Positions 45,976 through 58,340 are shown, counted from the stretch's first letter. The stretch is 64,000 nucleotides of DNA from Acanthopleura granulata (GCA_016165875.1 JABBOT010000011.1:7691711-7755710); one strand, 5' to 3'. The notes: generated by a model not told the origin, from the letters alone. A program made the numbers and translations.

Positions 45976-46205
45976 ATTTATTTATTTGATTGGTGTTTTA
46001 CGCAGTAATCAAGAATATTTCACTTATACGACGTCGGCCAGCATTATAGTGGGCGGAAACCAGGCAGAGCCCAGGGGAAACCCACGACCATCCCCAGGTT
46101 GCTGTCTGACCTTCCCACTTACGGCCAGAGAGGAAGCCAGAAGGAGCTGGGCTTGAACTCACAGCGAGGCACGGGGTCATCACTCCCCTCGAAAAGGGAG
46201 GTCCC
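45976..46205 (-). mobile_element. SINE, family 1, nearly full length
   Basis: TTTATTTATTTGATTGGTGT, ACGCAGTAATCAAGAATATT, CCACGACCATCCCCAGGTTG, GAGCTGGGCTTGAACTCACA are present. The head is shortened and ends CGAAAAGGGAGGTCCCC. Confidence 0.9.
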
Positions 46206-48209
46206 CAGTCGCTCTACTCCACAGCAAAAGTTAAGATTTTATGAATTATTGCCTACAGTTTGCAAAGTTTCCCCATTCAGGCCGTCAGCCAGTAATACAG
46301 CACTCAAAGTCAAATTCCTCAAAAGGAGTTTAATTAATAAAGTTAGCATCGTAATTTCACAAAATTTGCACAATTTTAACAAAAGATAGTTACCCGAAAG
46401 TATAAGTAGTCCACATTTTCCATTGATGCCATTTTCCATTGATATACAATAACTGATACGTGAAATCCAGCACGTAGTCCACAATTTTTGACACTGCATT
46501 CCATACTCTGATTATACACTAAATATTGTTATAAAGTAAGAGGAGGCCTAGAAGTATCTTCGTTACCCTCTCCCTTGGCCTTTCATTGCATTTCATTGCT
46601 CATAGAAACGCGGCGGTAATAACAAAACTGCTCCATGTTTATGAACACAGTGGAAAATTACCTGGGCATGGGGAATTGGCTTTGATAAATCAAGACTGCC
46701 GCATGGCACAAGTAAATAAAGCAATAAACTCCACTTCTGAACGATTACACGTCAGGTGACAAAGGCAGCTACATCAGCAGGGAGATAAAAAGGCTTCCTA
46801 AATCCTATTATCGAGTTCAGTGTCGGGAGAAAAATTCTCTGCCCCTAATTTAAGTTTAAAACAAAGTTTTCTTTAAAAAGTTTGCCTGCTATCCGCATAC
46901 TCTAAACTGTCATTTGTCAACTGATTTGCCAGTTATTATGGACACGGCGGAAAACCCAGAGCATGTTGACATGATTACCGCTAATAAGTCAATATCACAG
47001 ACGAATAAATCAACTTCAAAGACAATCCCTGGCAGCCAAATGTTTCGTAAGAAGCTCTCACACAACAATTTATCAGTGTTTGTGTCCTACGTATAGGTAA
47101 AAACCTTTCACTCAGGATAAATATGCCTGTACTGGAAGGTTTTATTCGTCGAGTGCTACCTCATACAGTATACGACGAAATCCAGGACCGTTCTCGCAAT
47201 TATTTAGGAACAGTTCTGGACGAGGGGAGAGTTAAAATTTCCTGCTTAAGTCATAGTGGTGATGTAGAAAGATACGTTGCTACTATTCATAGTGTACATG
47301 TACACAACGTTAGAATAAAACACTGACTGAGTTAAACTGATAACGACCGTATTGCACAGTTGTGTGTGACTATTCCTCAACCATTACATTGTCATGGCAG
47401 CTTTGGTGTTATACTCCATTCTCCAGTCCATCATATGGTGTACCCACATGATATAACTGATTGCGAACACGAAGTGCAAAAAAACTACCACATGGATTAT
47501 ATGTTGAATGCGTTGGGCAACGCTCAGATAAATAAATGAATAAAAGATATCAAGAGGGGTTTTGTCTTGTTGCAAATCCAACACTACTCTTCGGACGTTT
47601 AGTATAGTGGAGAGCTAAATATTGCTGAAAATCAGAAAAGATACTGAAAATCAAAAAGTACTGCCCAAGTCATACAATTAAAGGCTGGACCTTATTGCAA
47701 ACTCCCAACACCACTTCTTGGGTAATGTAAAAGAGACCTGTAGTATCTTATAACTATTCTAAACGATAGTTGCTAACCTTATCAGTAATAATTAACCACC
47801 AATTGATTGGATTCCGACACCGGGAACATAACGAAGGCTGAGTTGAAAACCGGTTACGTGTATGCCGCTTTTAATATCGAACGACAACGACTGGCAAAGA
47901 CAGTTACGCAAAATGCAGGGAGTTGAACTTTTGCAAAACCCTTCATTATAGGTTCTACTAAGGCGTAAGGCTATGGCACTTTTTGCATTGGAAAAAATCC
48001 ACTCATTCATCTTTGATACAAATCTTTGCCATTGTGCGACATAACAGAGAGCTAGTCATGCAATGTTATTTCTCCCGTACAGATGAGAGTTTCGAATTTA
48101 AACTGTATTATTTGGTTTTGAAATCCTCTGAGTAACTTATTTTTTTACTTTGGATGAAAGCGTAACTGTTTCCTAATTCTAGTATCTTCACTTCGTAATG
48201 TAGACTGTA
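46206..48209. other. Non-coding, nothing recognised
   Basis: A 53-codon frame from an ATG at 46935 ends by a TAG/GTAAAA donor-like site, but nothing else supports an exon. No repeat was assigned. Confidence 0.4.
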
Positions 48210-48425
48210 TCTCCGGGGCCCAATGGACTACATTGATGCAGGAACCTGTCACAAATGCAGCCGCTGTTAATCCAAGTCCAGTTTTCCGGTCGTACGTGGG
48301 AAGGCTGCCAGCAACGACCAAGTAATCGTGCTCAAGCTTTCCCCGGAGATCTGCCAGATTTCCATAAACTATAATGCTGGCTCTTGTCGTATTACGTAAC
48401 ACACCAAATCAAATTAATTAATCAT
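48210..48425 (+). mobile_element. SINE, family 1, old copy
   Basis: TCTCCGGGGCCCAATGGACT (head), TAATCCAAGTCCAGTTTTCC (B-box region), GGTCGTACGTGGGAAGGCTG, AACTATAATGCTGGCTCTTG, and a shortened tail ACACACCAAATCAAATTAAT. Confidence 0.75.
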
Positions 48426-48489
48426 TCTAATCTTGATCTGCTGTCGTAGAAAGAAGGCAAAAAGTCCCTAACTAAGCGCAAATTCACCA

Positions 48490-48572
48490 AAGGGCTAATG
48501 TCACGGATAACGTGTGACCATTTACCAAAGATCACGCTGTCGTCGCTACTCAGGTTTTAATCTCACTGCCGT
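48490..48572 (+). repeat. Dispersed core repeat (family C), plus copy
   Basis: GGATAACGTGTGACCATTTA, CCAAAGATCACGCTGTCGTC, GCTACTCAGGTTTTAATCTC: clear match to 5922-5992. Confidence 0.65.
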
Positions 48573-50026
48573 AACCTTTCATATTCTATACACATTCGTG
48601 GTTTGGTCTTGGGTCCATTATTACCATGCACATCTATGGTTAATGGGTTAAATAAGAGCGATATATTTGTCACTCATTCATTTGCTTACATGGGAATAAA
48701 TAAGCCATGGTTTGCTCTGTTTACATTGTTGTATGCCTTGGTACAACGAAACGGAGTTAGGAGAGAGTTGTCAAATTACCGGGCCATGAGGACGATGCTT
48801 GCCCGAATAATCAGCTATCTGATGTATCGACGCCGTGCGATTCCATATTGACCTTGCTGTCCGAACGACGTGAATGTCACAGGGTCGTGCCGAAATGGGA
48901 TACCTGTCGGAATCGGAGGGGAAATTGTTTCTTCTTATCAGAACATAACAGTATCTATACTCCGAGTATGTCACCAAAACAGACGACGGGAAATGGTATT
49001 AAACTTTGGAACTGAGTGTTAGGGTCGAGTAGAACGTGTAAATGTCACGTATTTTTGCTAGCCTCTTTGACACAGACGGTCAGACATAAATGTCACAAAT
49101 ATGACAACGGCACCAATTTGTCTAGCCAACTACATAAAATTATGTAAACAAAACTGTCTCAGAGATACTCATTAATATAATGGCAATTTGTCAAAGCTTG
49201 TTTAACGAAAAGAGCAAAAATATGAACAACAATATGAACCCACGAACAACATTTAGTCACCATAAACGTCAATGAAATGAATCCTGACAACGATCTATGG
49301 TAACGTTTAGTCACTCCATGGGTGCTCATTAAAATGTTAATACACAACGCTGAAATAAATAGGTCAAGCTCAGTGCAGACAGAGGCTAATGTCTATCATT
49401 ATTTCTATGTGATTCCGTTTAAATTACCATCTCCCCTCGCTCAAATTCAAACACACATTCACATCGATATTTACATTACTTTATTTGCCAGACAAGCGGC
49501 CGATTATCCTCTGTATATATTTCACTCAAGCAGCCAGGAAACAATCGGTCCCCAACAAATATCTGAAGTCGGTTACAACAAACATGGTGATCGCGGGAGG
49601 GAGATTAGAAAAATAAATAAGCCTACAAACAAGACTCAAACATAGGACCAAAACTCCCTTAAAATAGTGGCATAAAGTGTCTTGATCGGGGGGATGGGGG
49701 GAGGGGAGTGGTTGGTTGTGGGGTGTGATTTTGGTTTATACATATAAATGGACGTTTTCCGTCCCATTGTCTTGATCGCTCGGTCTGATCTCTTATATAC
49801 TCGGCCAGAAAGGCGTGACTACACGTTCTCGGGCGAAGTAAGCGTGGCAACACCAAGAAACAATTACTCAAATAACAAAGCAGTGACTCCTAACCGGTCA
49901 CACCGAGTTCAAAGTCTGTGTAAAATACCCCGTGAAGGACGACCACGCTCAGGGGCAAGGGACGTCCCGGGAAATTATATTATTTGGCGACCTAATGAAC
50001 ACAATGTGACTCATCAGCTTTTTAAG
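48573..50026. other. Non-coding; G-quadruplex-like tract at 49688-49723
   Basis: G runs of 6, 6, 4 and 4 lie within 36 bases on the plus strand, with one loop of 13. The longest open frame is 107 codons (49322-49645), without motifs. Confidence 0.6.
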
Positions 50027-50321
50027 CCTAGGCGTCGATATCGACATACCAGCCTTCAACCAACATGGGCGCTCGGGTCAGTAATCGCAAGACCACTTTC
50101 TAAAAACCATAGATAACACAAACCACCAAAGAACCCGGAAAATAAAAGAATATAAAAATTACGGCGGATTCGTGCAAAGAAAAACAGTCAACAGTTTTCA
50201 GTTGTGACGAAACGGCGAAATGAATGTTCTAGGCGGATGAATAAAATAAGCTTCCAAATTGTGTTCGGAACGCCTATTGTCGTTGACGGCTGGTGTATGA
50301 ATGTCGGTTTCGACGCCTAGG
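50027..50321. mobile_element. MITE-like element, family E, most complete copy (295 bp)
   Basis: The left end CCTAGGCGTCGATATCGACA continues ACCAGCCTTCAACCAACATG. The right end, read on the other strand, is CCTAGGCGTCGAAACCGACA with ACACCAGCCGTCAACGACAA, so the terminal inverted repeats are about 55-60 bp. The interior carries GTCAACAGTTTTCAGTTGTG and GGCGGATGAATAAAATAAGC, shared with fragments at 32.6, 53.1 and 62.1 kb. It has no coding capacity. No clear target-site duplication is visible. Confidence 0.75.
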
Positions 50322-50572
50322 TCCTTTATAAAAGAAATATGCAGCTTACATTAAGGTTAATGTTTTACAGATCAGTGTTCTTTTGTGGTAAAAATTAAAA
50401 CAAGAACAGCGGCGTTCAACATAACTGAAATACGGAGTTAACTGCATACAGCCTTCGTCCAATCGGAGGAAAGGTCACACAGTGAATAAGCAGATTTCAG
50501 TAATGGTATTGCAGATAGAACTCACTCCTGAGAAATGACCTACTCAACAATGCAACTACATGCATGTGTCAA
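50322..50572. other. Non-coding, nothing recognised
   Basis: Spacer between the MITE-like element and the small open frame; no TATA box is evident. Confidence 0.4.
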
Positions 50573-50770
50573 ATGAAAATTTACCAATTCATCACAATAC
50601 TGGTAACTGTATTTTGTTTTCATGGTTCTTTGGCAAACAACACTTCAGACAATTCCAGAACCGCCGTTGCGATTCTTATGGGGAATACGCCATTCCGTTG
50701 CGAAGCAGATTCGTCTCTATCGCGAAATATAACAATTCACGTAACAGGTAACAGGAATACCTGTGAGTAG
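50573..50770 (+). CDS. Candidate small secreted peptide (65 codons), speculative
   Basis: A complete frame from ATG 50573 to TAG 50770. The start MKIYQFITILVTVFCFHGSL is a textbook signal peptide: a short basic start, a hydrophobic core and small residues before a likely cut after A-N or L-A. The mature part would be about 43 residues with two N-glycosylation sequons (N-N-T, N-I-T) and two cysteines. An upstream in-frame ATG at 50564 adds three residues. Alternatively it is a first exon using the AACAG/GTAACA donor-like site near 50750. Its length is within what occurs by chance in DNA of this composition, and no homologue is recognised. Confidence 0.22.
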   Translation: MKIYQFITILVTVFCFHGSLANNTSDNSRTAVAILMGNTPFRCEADSSLSRNITIHVTGNRNTCE

Positions 50771-51037
50771 CTTATTTGTGTTCACGTTTTCTACGCCGAT
50801 TCCCAAATCACCTGTGAGATGTTCAGAGCACCCAAGAAGACTCCCGTTACAAATGTCATTAGAATCTCAAACATTAATACACGGTTAGATCGGCCACAGC
50901 TGCTGTTTGCATTCCTAATTAATTTGAAGCCAAGCTACTGTTACATTTCTCTGGGTAATTTTTGACCTGTGATATATGTGATTTCTTTTTCCGTCGAACT
51001 CGTCATGTAGGACGGCCTATGATCACCAGAAATTTGA

Positions 51038-51355
51038 ATCAGTCAAACAGGTAAATGGAGTTTGGACTATTTAAAACATACATTTAAAAACGCAAATATT
51101 CCTGGAATTCCCGCTTTAAAACCATCATTCGTTTCCATTAATCTCTCACAACAAAAGTTTTCCAAGTACAGCCAATACATATTGCAAGAGTTGGAGGATG
51201 AATATATTAACCAAAAAGTTTCGAAGATGGAAATGCTTAATATGTTCTCTGCAAGCGGCGCTCAAATAGATGGCGACCTTAGCAAAAGGATTGGCTTCAA
51301 AATAAACCCTACTTTAGACAGCATGTGCGCTTTTCCCTTTTTAATTCTATTTTGA
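51038..51355 (+). other. Open stretch with exon-like features, unknown
   Basis: CGTCATGTAG/GA near 51010 and CAAACAG/GTAAAT at 51050 look like acceptor and donor sites bounding 40 bp. An overlapping frame to 51355 includes SINLSQQKFSKYSQYILQEL and EDEYINQKVSKMEMLNMFSA, charged and possibly helical. The two readings exclude each other. No family is recognised. Confidence 0.15.
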
Positions 51356-52035
51356 CATAGAGGAGTAGTATGTGGTTTCATTTGATTTGTGTTGGCTTTC
51401 ATTATTATTTTCTCATATGCACTTGGCAGCAAAGTGTTGTTAATGCCAAAATGGTTTAGAATGAATGAATGATTATGGCTTAACGCCACATCGACAGTAT
51501 TTTATGGCTTAAATCTAGAATCACTGATTGGTTTTCGAAATGATTAACGAAAACATCCAAAAACCAAATAAAATAGACAAACATGATTAAGAGATTGCTA
51601 AAGGAACTAAATTGCAGTTAAAATTCGAAAATCAAAACGTCTTTCATATATTAATAATGTACAACATTGCACAGAAACGTGTAAAGATACATATATATAT
51701 ATATTTTTTTATCTCATCGGATAGGTTAGTATAGAATCGACTGTGTAGAATCTTTACCAAAACACTGAGCAAAAGTCTGCACAAATCCTGGTCGACTGTG
51801 TAGACTGAGTTGGAGGTAACATCCAACACACTCCGGAACACTGCTCCCACCCAGGATGAAATCGTACGTTACACAAGAATAGCGAATTTGTTAAAACTAC
51901 TTGGTCTCTACGAGGCATACCACAGGAATAAGAATTATATCCGACGACAGGTTTTATCATTTGTATAGTTTGTATGTTAATATCAGTATTAACACTTAGC
52001 TGAATTGTAAGAGGAGGCGTATCTGACTGTGTTTA
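51356..52035. repeat. Non-coding; GAATGAATGAATGATTATGG repeat scrap at 51461 and AT dinucleotide run at 51688-51712
   Basis: The GAATGAATGA word followed by GCTTAACGCCACATCGACAG resembles another SINE tail type, of which only the end is present. The AT run is a plain microsatellite. Confidence 0.5.
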
Positions 52036-52390
52036 GTGTATGTATGCCTGGGTTTTACGTCGTACTCAACAATCTTGTTGTCATATGAGGACGAAAAGTC
52101 CTTAGAATGTACATATGGTGTATCTCCTTGTAGCAGGGAGAGTTCACGCCACCAAAGGGATAGCGCCACAGAAGAATCATGCCGAAAACACCAGACATGA
52201 CACCCCACTCAATCACATTATACTGACACCGGGCCGAAGAGTCTTGTTTCCGGGCTCTAAAGTGCCGAGCACCAAACGAGGCAGCAACAAATACCATTTT
52301 AAAAATGTTTGCTGTGATCCCACCCGGGATTGTCCCTGGATCTCCCGACCTCCAGGAGGATCCTCTAATTACCGACTTACTGTGTTTATG
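52036..52390 (-). mobile_element. SINE-like element, family 2, diverged
   Basis: GGGTTTTACGTCGTACTCAA, CTTGTTGTCATATGAGGACG, GGTGTATCTCCTTGTAGCAG, CATTATACTGACACCGGGCC and a B-box-like CCGGGATTGTCCCTGGATCT. It shares the CATTATACTGACACCGGGCC block with copies at 9.4 and 30.1 kb, and its left half with 20.96-21.2 kb. Confidence 0.65.
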
Positions 52391-52920
52391 TAGATGAAAT
52401 ATTAAATAAGGTTGTGAAAGAGCCCAGTGAGGAAACACTGGAACTTTGTCTTACAACTTGACCCACATTAGAATATGGTTCGCTGAAGACTGTCAAGACG
52501 GAGTCGAAAATCCCAGAAGAATCACCAGGAACCAATAGAAATTTCCCCGCTTAACACAGACAAGAAAAAGACAAGAAAATCTTTTGGTCCAATGCCCCTG
52601 GAAAGGTCAAATCTCACTTATTCCTTTAATGCGCACGTGACTAATCGGTGTTGAAATTCATGAATGAAGCGACGAACTCATGTTCCCACGGGGAATTAGT
52701 TATTGGGACGAAATTACGTTTTTTCCTACATCCTGGCGATTTCCACTCATTTTCCTAATGCCGGTTGGGAATCTGAGGAATTACAGTTGAAGACAGATTA
52801 AATATCTCTGAGTAGTTTTTAGTGTTGTTTTTCGTCTCCAAGGGAAAAGGCCTGCACAGTGTGTTTGGGTAACGGGAAAGAGTGTAAAACTCAACAACCA
52901 CCTGATGGCTGGTAAACAAA
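52391..52920. other. Non-coding, nothing recognised
   Basis: No gene or repeat was assigned. Confidence 0.5.
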
Positions 52921-53165
52921 TCTAGGCGTTACTTTAGATTTCCGGATATCAGCCTTGAACCAAAGTAGGCTTACCTGGTCAACAATCGCATGACACGCGT
53001 TCAAATCCACGTTTTACATAAACCAAAAGAGAACTAAGACAGTATATAATGTAAAAACTAGGACAGATTCAGGCAAACAGACGCTGTAAACAGTTTTCAA
53101 TGATGACGGAACAATGCAGGGAATGGTCTAGGCGGGTGAATAAAATCAGTATCCAAATCGCCCAC
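52921..53165 (+). mobile_element. MITE-like family E, copy lacking the right end
   Basis: TCTAGGCGTTACTTTAGATT, ATCAGCCTTGAACCAAAGTA, GTAAACAGTTTTCAATGATG, GGCGGGTGAATAAAATCAGT follow the order of 50.03-50.26 kb, but no inverted right end follows. Confidence 0.7.
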
Positions 53166-56100
53166 ATGCACCATGTACTTCATACGTTGCCTTTAATAAA
53201 ATTAATAAATCCCTAAATAATGGACACTTATAATATCTCTGACCTCATTGCTTAAAGTTAAGCGTAAAGAGATGCATTAATGTCAATGCCAATGTAATAA
53301 GACGTCACTGGAGTAGAATTCCTCAAAGTGCTGCTTACATGTGATAATTAATAACATAAAACAGCCTATTTGGCGACGTACGGCTGAGTGGGCCTTCCCT
53401 TTCACCTTCACTGATAAAGATGTTCCCACAAATAACACTTCAAACTCGTTTGTGATTCTGTGCGTTTGCACTACATTGCATATATGATGGCAAAAAGTGA
53501 GGAACTTACGCCCTGTGTGGCGTACAAATGTGCACACTATATTGATGAAAACAAGGTTTATTAAGCAACGCTGTAAGGTAAAGAATTTTTACCTTTAACG
53601 GAGGGTTGGGTCTTTCTTCTGGTTTTTCTGTCCGACTATTTTATTTGATTTGGTACATGAAAAACAATTTACCGCTTTCCAGTTTAAACAATAGGTTGCG
53701 TGTAATATGCGCCATAGCCTCAATCGAAACGAGGCGCCGCCATTTGGCTGACACCTTGGGCGCATAGCAATATACAAGCTGTTATGAAGTTCACTGTTCA
53801 AATGCAAATAAATGCGGAATAAATAGTGCTATTGACATTGATACATTGCAACGATTGTATTACTTTAATAATACTTGTGCAAAATGACATCTTTCTTGAC
53901 ACCGTGCTATAGGGTGGAAAGGGTCAGATAACTACTCAGGTGCCTGTAGATGCACTCACTCTCAATATATAAAAAGTCCTTTGAACGACAAATAGAATCA
54001 CACACATACATGCAATAACCAAGACACACATATACACGTGTTTTTATTTCTTTTTATCCACATTACAGGAAAGACAGGATTGAAATATAGGACTATATGT
54101 AGGCCAAAGCTATATTAAGTAATGCGCAGGGGAGCAGGCTTATATAATTCATGCATTGCCTACTGTAAATGAACAACTAGGACTATGGATAAGAAATATA
54201 GATTACGTCAATATAAGAATAAGAAATATAAGTTAAAATACGCCCTAGATTTTGTTTCTTGCTCTTGCATTTTATGAATTTACAATTTATCCAAATAACG
54301 GTGGCCTGTATCAGTTTGGGGGAATTGAGATTTTCCGGACACCTCTACATCTCAGATGTCAATAATCTGAGACACAACTGTTTTTCTAGTCTGCAGGCTG
54401 ATTTTATGAACCAAGCGCAGTCTAATCACTTCTGAATCTTTTCCCGTAAATAACAGTTTGTTATCTTGTCAGCGGGCAAGTTCTCAAATGAAAACACCTT
54501 TCTATCAACTCACCCAGTGTCTGCGCGAGCCTATCGGATCCTAACTGACAGCGACAGCTTATCGTCGAAAATGGCGAACGCTGTGTAGCTGGGGTGATCA
54601 GGGGTCAAGTGACCTTTAATGCACGTAACGTATTTTTCTCCACGATTTGGCAAAAATATTGCCCACGTGGTCTTGAACAAGGTAAAAAAAAATGAACATT
54701 CCTTCTGTGATATATTCAATATTCAATATTTTGGCTCGGCGTAATACGTGCCCTCTTCTCAAACCATGGGTGATCATAAACGGTTTTGTGACGGAAACGG
54801 GAAAAGTGTTGGGCTCTTTATTCTCATCATGCCAGAAGCCTATACAGCTCCCATTGTAAGAGCTGCTGTTAACTGCTAAAACAACACGCAGATTGCTCCT
54901 GTATTCGATTCATAATGTACAACATCTACCTTCGGTGGACACGTGATAAATATTGGTTTTCAAAACATCGTTTTGTAATCACCAATGGTTGATTCCACGA
55001 CTTTAGTTAGAATTTAACATACAGTTTTAGAGCTTGCTTTGGTGCCGTAGAGTTTAAAATTCTGCCCACCCCATTAATCTTATCCTAACACAAAGGTGTC
55101 AAAATTGCATCTTCCAGTACCAAAAACTAAGCATTGTGTGAAGTTTTAAATTTTAACTGAAGTCAGCAATGGCTTTGTGGACTCCTGGGCTCTTATAACC
55201 TGCTAGATAGCAATTTCCCATAGTGCCTTCTGGGAGACGGGAACGGAATTTAGTACGTGTAAATTTAGCAAACCATGATTAATGTCTCAGTTTAATACTG
55301 TTCAGGATTTTTTTCGAATGTCGACAGGAGAGCTATTCCAAATAGCTGCACTGCAAACAAAAAATAACCTGCTGAAAGAGATACACATTAATTATAAGAA
55401 AATAAGAAAAAGTTAACAGTGTATTGTTAACAATTTAATGAAATGCAATAAATTCTGAGGCCTTGTTTCTTTTTCTCGATCAGTTCTGTCCATTAGGGTT
55501 TAGCTAGATGTCGTGGAAGAAAAATGGCTGTTAAACATTTGTTTTTTAACACATCACTGGTAGGACACAGCAAAACACTGTAGAGATACAATATCTTGTA
55601 AAAAAAGGACACAAAGGTGACTAGAAAGAAAAAGATAACCTCTCACAACACCAGATGATACGAGGAACAAAGATACCTCGGAATAGCCATTAACCCAGGG
55701 TTTACGTAATTTGTGATTTCCCCGTTGAGCTATTGGAGAAAAAAAACATCAGTGAAAAAAAGCTAAATTAGCTTTAAGGGTTCCCAAAGAGTTCTTTCAA
55801 CTTCATTCCTCACAACCCCGTGAGGTTAGCGTTCAAGCTATAAGTGCCACTGTTCTCTAGAAATAATTGTTTTGTGAATAAATGATGAAGTCAATGAAAA
55901 TTACAATATAGCTTCACTTGTAGGAACAGTTTACGGCCACGCATGACAGTGGCGTGTTTTCCAGACGATAATGACGCCGATATGTTGTGACCTTCAAAAT
56001 GTGTCATTTCTGAAATTCAGTGGGACGTTGCTCAGAAAATCTTGTGCCAAAAAGCTTGATGACAGCAGATATCATTTTGATATACAGGTGTTTGTAGAAG

Positions 56101-56484
56101 GTGTACAGAGAGCTGGCTTGTCTAGCCGGGTCGATAAGACATAGGCTTTTTATGTTCCGTTGCCTTAATGAGCAGATTGCCCAAAGTACATGTTACAGTG
56201 TGACAAAAACATGGAGATTACAAGTGATCGTAAGTCATTTGTACCACAGAGAAAAGATAGATGTGTCGGAAGATTTTCTACTCGACTGTTTCTCGACTGG
56301 GTCGTTGATGAGACCGTTTTGGCAGGGAGGTAGACATCGACATCCGATCTCTGCTTTTTATCTTCTTTTCGAGAAGAGTTTAAGTATGTTATTCCGAAAC
56401 GCGGCTTCACAGAACAAGCTTGGGGCTTGTGGAAGATGCTACTTTTTAAGCCTTTGCATGGACAATTAGAATAAAACTTGAAAT
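53166..56484. other. Long non-coding stretch, no element assigned
   Basis: The longest open frame is 122 codons (56101-56469, plus), basic and cysteine-containing but without motifs. Confidence 0.45.
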
Positions 56485-56535
56485 GAGATGAATTGACAAC
56501 AGGCCGGGATTCACAGGTTACTTGCCAACTTTTTA
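56485..56535 (+). repeat. Dispersed core repeat (family C), 5' part only
   Basis: GAGATGAATTGACAACAGGC, CGGGATTCACAGGTTACTTG, CCAACTTTT. A second partial copy is at 58526-58560. Confidence 0.5.
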
Positions 56536-56779
56536 CTGTGTCATCGGTACTCCAGGATTTCTCTTAATTCAGGCTGAGCTAATGGTTACTTCCTACTTTC
56601 AAAACTTATTGCTGTCCGTGTGTGTAAATGAGCATGCACATAATATCAATTTCAATATCAAATATCCTATCAATTTCTTCCTGCGTTCTCTTTTCAGGAA
56701 AATACCCGGGAAAATATCATACCTAATACTATAACGAATAGGGTAGTTCGAGCTCTATTATAACCAAATGTAAGCAAAA

Positions 56780-56965
56780 TGACAAAAATGTTGGGCAATA
56801 TTTCTCTAATGACACTAACAATAACATTGCAAGTGTCATTAGAGAAAAATTGCTGGTATTTAAAGAAGACGACGGATAGAGAAAATTGAAGAGCTGAACG
56901 TTTGTGAAATAAGGCGGTGTCATTTATACCTTCTGGAGACGGTTTGAAATGAAATTGCTAAATGA
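56780..56965. repeat. Dispersed repeat D, copy 2
   Basis: TGACAAAAATGTTGGGCAAT, GAAGAGCTGAACGTTTGTGA, ATTTATACCTTCTGGAGACG correspond in order to 41.85-42.02 kb. The central hairpin below is unique to this copy. Confidence 0.55.
56795..56853. repeat. Inverted repeat with 22-nt arms, one mismatch, 15-nt loop
   Basis: TTTCTCTAATGACACT (56801-56816) pairs perfectly with AGTGTCATTAGAGAAA (56832-56847). After one A-A mismatch, GCAAT at 56795-56799 pairs with ATTGC at 56849-56853. The 59-nt fold has pre-miRNA-like size but is strongly palindromic, as young inverted duplications are. Confidence 0.85.
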
Positions 56966-58340
56966 ACTTTATTTAAAGCAGGATACCACTATACAGAATA
57001 TACAGAAAACTGCAGTAAAGCATCCATACAGAGAAAAGCTAAGGATGACGCGACGATGTGATTGTTAGAATACAGCGAGGGTGCTGTAAAGACCCTTATG
57101 ATCCTAATCTCAACCCTAGGGTGCTCTCCTTTGTAATCTTTCTTTCTCCTGAGCGTGAACCTTCAGTGATCGAGGATGGATTTCTACCATTGAACGTTCA
57201 AACAAGTCAGATATATTCAGGATTGTTAATATAAGGGAAGAAATAACAAATTATTTCTCACTTAAACTCCTAAACAATTATGAATATGTTTTCTTATGCA
57301 GTGGATATTTAAAGTAGATAGATGACTCCACGGCGAGACCTCGTGTATCTGGTTGTCAGTGCCCTGGGAAAGACAGCGATCCTGAATTCCACGTAGGCCT
57401 ATTAACATCTCGGTGCAACCAGGAAATCCTGCATATGGCGTGCTAAACTGAACCATACTAATGAGGTTAAATATGGAATTTTAGAGTGTTCCACGGCAGA
57501 GGCAAGACATGGAACCCTCATCTGCTTCCCGACTCACGACGCGCGCCAAAGAAAGAATCCCCATTCTGTTTTTTAAAGCCATGAAATCGGAAAAAAAGTG
57601 ATAACATTTAATTGCTTGAGCGAAGGTTTCCACATTAATCTAAGTTATGAAATAGATTTTTTAAGTGACTTATACTTATTAAATTACATATTTTAAGCGG
57701 GATTCAGAATTTTTCGCCTATACGAAGGGGGCACCCAAAAATATTAAATTTAAATGCGGGTAAGGTCAGGTGTGTGAGTAAAGGGAACAAAAGAAAATCA
57801 TCACGACTGAAAATCTGCCTGAAGAAGAACCGAAGTCGAGACTAGTCAAGGCGTTCACGTCTGTTGTGGCCGTTCTGGTTTGTAAATCATTAGAAAATAT
57901 TTATGATCCCAAAATTGCCCTATAAGCTCATGCAGCATCTTTTGGCCATTACTGAAAATATTCCTTTGATAATTAAGCTAAGCACTGGTCTGTTCCCGCT
58001 AATGAGGATAGCCTAAACACTCCGGCATGGGCTTCCTTAGATATTCAGGTGTAACATTAGCTGTAAGTCTGTTCGATTCTTACTAGACGTCCTTTCAGAA
58101 TATGATGTGTATCGTAACGTTCTGTAACCTGGAGGTTGCACAGATCGCTTACACTACATCTGAATTCTTCTCATTTACCACACAGTCTCATTGCTTCAGT
58201 CTTTCATTTAATATTCCTCCATATAAACCAGGATTCTGTTGGTCCGTTTTGCTTTATTTCAGTGCTATTGTTTACAAATTAATAACGTGATTCCAACACA
58301 GCACATTGAGAAATTCTAGACTAGAAACGTCTAACATGTT
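56966..58340. other. Non-coding, nothing recognised
   Basis: The longest open frame is 64 codons. No element was assigned. Confidence 0.5.

Noticed and set aside
56101..56469. 122-codon frame as a gene
   Set aside because: No recognisable domain and an antisense frame of similar quality overlaps it.
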